In this document: piece by piece, positions 5,471 through 6,530 of the stretch
Layout: the number at the start of each line of letters is the position of its first letter
Position numbering within the stretch: position 1 is the stretch's first letter
NCBI GenBank assembly: GCA_033722375.1
Contig: JAWVZB010000140.1
Location: 1 to 6,530, forward strand
DNA: 6,530 bases
Source of the DNA: JAWVZB01 sp033722375
GTDB taxonomy: Bacteria; Actinomycetota; Nitriliruptoria; Nitriliruptorales; Nitriliruptoraceae
Direction: 5' to 3'
The notes under the pieces: model-generated
The model's database searches: none
Seen by the model: only the letters and a program-made list of their open reading frames with translations
What the model was told of the DNA's origin: nothing
Translations under genes and position numbers: made by a program

Positions 5471-6530
5471 TTGACGGAGCCACGCTCGAGCGCCCCGCGC
5501 GCCTACGTGGGGCTGTGGGCTGCGATCGCGATCGCAGCGGTCGTCGCGAGCCTGCTGATCTCGGGGTGGCCTGAGGCACTCGATCCGGTTCGCACCCTCG
5601 GCCTCCTCGCGGCCGTCAGCGTCGCGGAGACGATCCATCTCCGCTTCCACTGGGATCGCACCACGAGCGACTTCACCTTCACCGAGGTCGCCATCGTCGC
5701 CACGATCATCCTCGTCCCACCCTCGGTCGGGCTGCTGGTGATCGCTGCCGGGATCGTCGTGTCCCAGAGCGTGCGCCGGCTGGCCCCGATCAAGATCGCC
5801 TTCAACGTCAGCCAGGTGACCGCAGCCAGCGCCGCGGCCATGGCCGTGTTGGCGATCGCACCCGACCTCGGCCCGAGCGTCGCCGGCCACGGGGTCATCA
5901 GTGTCGTCGCCGGCATGGGCGCCTACGTGCTGCTCAACCTGCTGGCACTGACCGGCTTGCTCCACCGGCTCGCCAACCAGCGGCCCCGCGACGTCATCCG
6001 GGAGCACGGGGCGCTCAGCACGCTGGCCGTCGTCGGCAACACCGCCATCGGGATCCTCGTCGCCCATGTCTGGGTGACCCAGCCCACGCTCCTCCCCGTC
6101 CTCGCGGCGCCCCTGGCGGCGATGCAGCTCTCGTACCGCGGCACCGTCCGCTCCCGCGGGCTCCTGGCCCAGCTCCGGACCGAGCACGAACGGCTGGATC
6201 GGGTCGTCCTCAGCACCTCGGACGGCATCCTGCTGCTCGACGGTCAGGCCACGATCGAGCTGTGGAACCCAGCGCTCGAACAGATGACGGGGATCCCCGC
6301 AGAGGAAGCGGTCGGTCGGCCGGTCGGGGAGGTCCTGACGCGCGATCTGCGGCAGGGTGGCTCCCCCACGACCGACCGCTGGCGCATGGCGTCTGCGAAG
6401 CCGGGGGAACCAGCAGCGACGGAGGAGACGACGCTGCTCCGTCCCGACGGGACCCGCCGGTTCGTCCGCGAGTCGCACACCTTCCTCTTCGACCCCCGTG
6501 GCCGGTGCATCGGTGACGTAGTGCTGGTCC
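5471..6530 (+). CDS. Polytopic membrane protein with PAS domain, 3'-truncated by the window (possible GGDEF/EAL protein or histidine kinase)
   Basis: The frame opens after an in-frame TGA (5465-5467) and runs without a stop to the window end, giving 353 visible residues. TTG 5471 is the first possible start, with GAGGAA ten bases upstream; GTG 5507 is an alternative without a Shine-Dalgarno. No ATG occurs near the N-terminus. Six or seven hydrophobic helices are seen: about 12-32, 40-56, 72-97, 106-130, 140-163, 183-201 and 206-221. Then comes a short helical linker (LLAQLRTEHERLDRVV) and a PAS domain from about 243 (STSDGILLLDG, ATIELWNPALEQMTGIP, GRPVGEVL). The segment FTEVAIVATIILVPP...IKIAFNVSQ resembles membrane sensor regions known in actinobacterial GGDEF/EAL proteins, so a cyclic di-GMP enzyme is my first guess. 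A histidine kinase is equally compatible with what is visible. It lies 29 bases after the protease, probably in the same operon. Confidence 0.85.
   Translation, partial: MTEPRSSAPRAYVGLWAAIAIAAVVASLLISGWPEALDPVRTLGLLAAVSVAETIHLRFHWDRTTSDFTFTEVAIVATIILVPPSVGLLVIAAGIVVSQSVRRLAPIKIAFNVSQVTAASAAAMAVLAIAPDLGPSVAGHGVISVVAGMGAYVLLNLLALTGLLHRLANQRPRDVIREHGALSTLAVVGNTAIGILVAHVWVTQPTLLPVLAAPLAAMQLSYRGTVRSRGLLAQLRTEHERLDRVVLSTSDGILLLDGQATIELWNPALEQMTGIPAEEAVGRPVGEVLTRDLRQGGSPTTDRWRMASAKPGEPAATEETTLLRPDGTRRFVRESHTFLFDPRGRCIGDVVLV

Noticed and set aside
5104..5574. Plus-strand frame rich in GTG/GPDGTG repeats overlapping the protease tail
   Set aside because: It is an out-of-frame reading of the 15-bp repeat; no start signal and no domain.
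3822..5579. Long minus-strand open frame (about 585 codons) with PVPSGPVP-type repeats
   Set aside because: It is antisense to the protease. The repeat period is a multiple of three, which keeps it open, and it shows no recognisable domain.
4829..6478. Long minus-strand open frame (about 549 codons) with DQFHP-type repeats
   Set aside because: It is the mirror of the GWNW repeat and of the membrane-PAS gene. The plus strand has triad residues, membrane helices and a PAS domain with consistent codon bias; this frame has low-complexity Arg/Pro/Gln/Asp composition.

Overview
The window is high-GC, gene-dense DNA whose codons mostly end in G or C. Together with its domain styles (receiver-only regulators, a GAF histidine kinase, a secreted subtilase, a membrane-PAS protein) this fits a high-GC actinobacterium. 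A deep lineage such as Nitriliruptoria or Acidimicrobiia is only a guess. There are six convincing protein genes, one riboswitch, and a left edge that looks non-coding or decayed.

Left half. Positions 1-510 hold no convincing intact gene: minus-strand coding-like fragments lie in shifting frames near the edge, followed by a probable leader. A two-component operon follows on the + strand: a receiver-only response regulator (511-954) overlapping by one base a membrane-anchored GAF-HisKA-HATPase histidine kinase (954-2561). A cysteine-rich zinc-binding protein on the - strand (2554-3045) converges on the kinase, and the two stop codons share one 8-bp palindrome.

Right half. A divergent intergenic region (3046-3270) with an AT-rich cluster of ATATC/GATAT repeats leads into a GEMM-I (cyclic di-GMP-I) riboswitch at about 3271-3359. 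Its end abuts the ribosome binding site of a second receiver-only regulator (3364-3804). That gene overlaps by 4 bp (ATGA) a secreted S8 subtilisin-like protease (3801-5441) with an intact Asp/His/Ser triad. The protease ends in a 100-residue tail containing 37 tryptophans, built from GWNWS-type pentads. A TTG-started polytopic membrane protein with a PAS domain (from 5471, cut by the window end) completes the visible operon. Its membrane region resembles those of actinobacterial GGDEF/EAL proteins.

How it may work together (inference). Cyclic di-GMP would control, through the riboswitch, production of a receiver protein, a tryptophan-tailed surface or secreted protease, and a membrane sensor that may itself make or break cyclic di-GMP. 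That would be a feedback circuit linking second-messenger level to extracellular proteolysis. The upstream kinase may phosphorylate both receivers. The tryptophan-rich tail and its link to a cyclic di-GMP riboswitch are the most unusual things here.
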